The translations under genes and the position numbers were made by a program. This document shows, one piece after another, positions 32,701 to 34,288 of a stretch of DNA of 34,288 nt. The notes beneath the pieces were generated by a model, which was given only the letters and a program-made list of their open reading frames with translations, was not told the origin of the DNA and did no database searches. This DNA is from Prevotella sp. GTDB taxonomy: Bacteria > Bacteroidota > Bacteroidia > Bacteroidales > Dysgonomonadaceae. The stretch covers positions 1 to 34,288 of the forward strand of contig JAITVH010000090.1 of assembly GCA_031285905.1 (NCBI GenBank), read 5' to 3'. The number at the start of each line of letters is the position of its first letter. Positions within the stretch are counted from its first letter, which is position 1.

Positions 32701-34236
32701 TTAGTCTTTAAGCATCCATATCAATTCGTTTACGTTGTCATTCCCGTTAAATTGCCGTCTCACAGCTTCTTCTACATTCTCTTTGTTGAGATCGTATTCG
32801 CGCTGGTCGTACATCCACCGCACGGGTATTTTGTCGGGTATGGTATTTCTGTTAGTATTCGGATTTATCGGAAACTCAGGATACCCCGTCCGCCTGTATT
32901 CATAGTAGCTTTCCCAAGGGAAATGCAGGAATGAGGCCAGGTATTTCTGAGTGATTATCTTATTCAGGTCCCTCTCGAAAGAGGCCGTTGTCTTTTCCAG
33001 TTGTATAACCGGATTTTCAAGGTATTCCTCTATATATTCCGGCGTTATCTTTCTGTTATGGTGGAAGCGTTCTTCATCCGGCGTGTTTTTTACGATAAAC
33101 TCCATACTGGCTCTGATTGCCTCTTGATAATATGGCGTAGGGTCTTTATCTATCCATTTGCGCAGGCATGCTTCGGCAATGATGAAGTTCTGTTCGGCAT
33201 ACCCCAGCCTGATGAGGGGCTCACCCGTTTCCAGGTGGGTATAGCGTTCATTCAGCCCTGTGAAACTTTTGCCGGAAAAAGCGGCAGCCATTTTATCGAA
33301 CGAGTCGGACGGATCTACCGATGGATAAGCATCCCATTCGTCTGCCTCTATTCCTTCATCTGTTTTCGATCTGGCAGGTTTCCCATAGTAGAACAGCCTG
33401 TAATCGTTGTATTCCTTCAAAGTATCTACCAGCACGCTGGAGAGCATCGGATATACAAAGTTGGCATCCTTCTTATAGTACATTGGGCATATCTGAGAGG
33501 ATTTTTCGCCATAGGTAAGCTGCAAATTGTCCTTGTTCGATTCCATCAATAGCTTTTCGCTGATAATCTTTGCAAAACGCTTCTTTATATTCAGATCGCT
33601 GTCAGATTCTTTTTTCGACAGGTAGATAAGTACTTTCAACTGCATGGTGGCAACTGCCTTTTTCCATTTCTCAGGATCGCCTTCGTGTACCGGATCTCCA
33701 TCAAAAGGTTTCGCCGATTTTGAGAAGTGGGCGTATGCTTTTTCCAGATCGTCCAGTACCTGTATCATTACTTCTTTTTGGGTATCGTATTTGGGCTTGG
33801 TTATTCCTTCTTCACCCCTGAATGCTTCACTGTATGGAACATCACCGACACTCACCGAAGCGAAAAACAGCTCGTAAGCCTTGATGAACAAATATAACCC
33901 GGTGTATGCATCTTTGTAGTTGTCGTCTGCCAGTTCCACCATCTTGATGCAATCGATGATTTTGGTATACATACTCAATCCTGTGCGTCCAAACTGGTTG
34001 TACTGATACCCCTCAATGATTTCTCCCCATGCCATATGCTTGCTCAAAAGCGCATCATAGTAGTAATTTTTGGCACTTCCTTTATACATCATATCCACTA
34101 TCTGTTTTGTAGCCTGCATAGCGGCAGTAGACACGACAGGTGCATTGGGGTCGGTATTCAGGTCGTCGAAATGGCTACATCCGTTATGGATAGCCAATCC
34201 TATAATAAGTAATATGTATTTAATGTACTTTTTCAT
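32701..34236 (-). CDS. SusD_2-type (SusD/RagB family) outer-membrane lipoprotein
   Basis: A 511-residue lipoprotein of the SusD-like_2 branch. The signal ends IHNGC (Cys20), then SHFDDLNTDPNAP, the signature (LNxDPN) of this branch. Further typical parts are AMQATKQIVDMMY, GLYLFIKAYELFFASVSVGDVPYSEA with the following IT-KPKYDTQKEVM stretch, LSKK, RLGYAEQNFIIAEACLRKW and the C-terminal KIITQKYLASFLHFPWESYYEYRRTGYPEF plus a P-N-T-N-NTIP segment. It is a different subfamily from the SusD at 25786-27774. It begins four bases after the end of a SusC-like gene, forming a second SusCD pair in the locus. Ligand unknown. Confidence 0.93.
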   Translation of the reverse strand: MKKYIKYILLIIGLAIHNGCSHFDDLNTDPNAPVVSTAAMQATKQIVDMMYKGSAKNYYYDALLSKHMAWGEIIEGYQYNQFGRTGLSMYTKIIDCIKMVELADDNYKDAYTGLYLFIKAYELFFASVSVGDVPYSEAFRGEEGITKPKYDTQKEVMIQVLDDLEKAYAHFSKSAKPFDGDPVHEGDPEKWKKAVATMQLKVLIYLSKKESDSDLNIKKRFAKIISEKLLMESNKDNLQLTYGEKSSQICPMYYKKDANFVYPMLSSVLVDTLKEYNDYRLFYYGKPARSKTDEGIEADEWDAYPSVDPSDSFDKMAAAFSGKSFTGLNERYTHLETGEPLIRLGYAEQNFIIAEACLRKWIDKDPTPYYQEAIRASMEFIVKNTPDEERFHHNRKITPEYIEEYLENPVIQLEKTTASFERDLNKIITQKYLASFLHFPWESYYEYRRTGYPEFPINPNTNRNTIPDKIPVRWMYDQREYDLNKENVEEAVRRQFNGNDNVNELIWMLKD

Positions 34237-34240
34237 AATC

Positions 34241-34288
34241 TTAAAAACTTACTTTTAAGTTTACCCCTACATACCTTATTGACGGCGA
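34241..34288 (-). CDS. SusC-like TonB-dependent transporter, C-terminal tail (runs off window)
   Basis: The last 15 codons and TAA of a minus-strand gene are visible; the peptide ends RYVGVNLKVSF, a classic final beta-strand with terminal Phe of SusC-type barrels. It lies directly upstream of the SusD_2-type gene with a four-base gap, exactly where its partner SusC should be. The rest of the gene is outside the window. Confidence 0.8.
   Translation of the reverse strand, partial: SPSIRYVGVNLKVSF

Overview
The window looks like chromosome of a Bacteroidota member, most likely order Bacteroidales. Evidence: a fused MurF-alanine racemase, SusC/SusD outer-membrane uptake pairs, lipoproteins with Cys followed by acidic residues, DUF2723, DUF4249, DUF4361 and BACON families, and TAnnTTTG -7 promoter boxes instead of E. 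coli-like ones. The AT-rich composition and gene set would fit Dysgonomonas or a close relative, but this genus is a guess. No rRNA, tRNA or CRISPR array was seen.

Layout. (1) 64-5511, plus strand: housekeeping genes, namely a GSCFA-domain protein, MurF-Alr, an RlmD-type 23S rRNA uracil methyltransferase and YbeY. (2) 5609-8601: a TonB-dependent receptor with its DUF4249 partner lipoprotein, followed by a lone FAS1-like lipoprotein (8730-10277) closed by a very clear terminator. (3) 10398-14544, minus strand: a NodB-type polysaccharide deacetylase and a large DUF2723 membrane protein. (4) 14807-17445, plus strand: two adjacent secreted proteins (DUF6146 and MuiA/DUF4139 families), each carrying a short segment that looks like a TonB-receptor plug. 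(5) 17566-19590, minus: a LamG plus endonuclease/exonuclease/phosphatase (EEP) protein. (6) 19600-21160: a repeat-rich island with several palindromic repeat families and one orphan phage terminase small-subunit-like gene, bracketed by inverted copies of a ~68 bp repeat. (7) 21259 to the window end, minus: a Sus-like locus. In transcription order it holds the tail of a SusC, a SusD_2-type lipoprotein, a 490 bp spacer with two ~105 bp degenerate direct repeats, then a tightly packed set: IPT/NHL lipoprotein, SusC, SusD, two DUF1735/DUF4361-type surface lipoproteins, an EEP lipoprotein and a calcineurin-like phosphoesterase lipoprotein.

The main biological point is that this Sus-like locus, as far as it is visible, has no glycoside hydrolase or polysaccharide lyase. 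Its only enzymes are phosphoesterases. A third phosphoesterase (17566-19590), paralogous to the operon's EEP protein, lies just beyond the repeat island on the same strand. The simplest inference is that the locus captures and imports something carrying phosphate esters or diesters. The substrate cannot be read from sequence. The SusC protein has no STN signalling domain and no ECF sigma/anti-sigma or hybrid two-component gene lies in the window, so its regulator is probably elsewhere.
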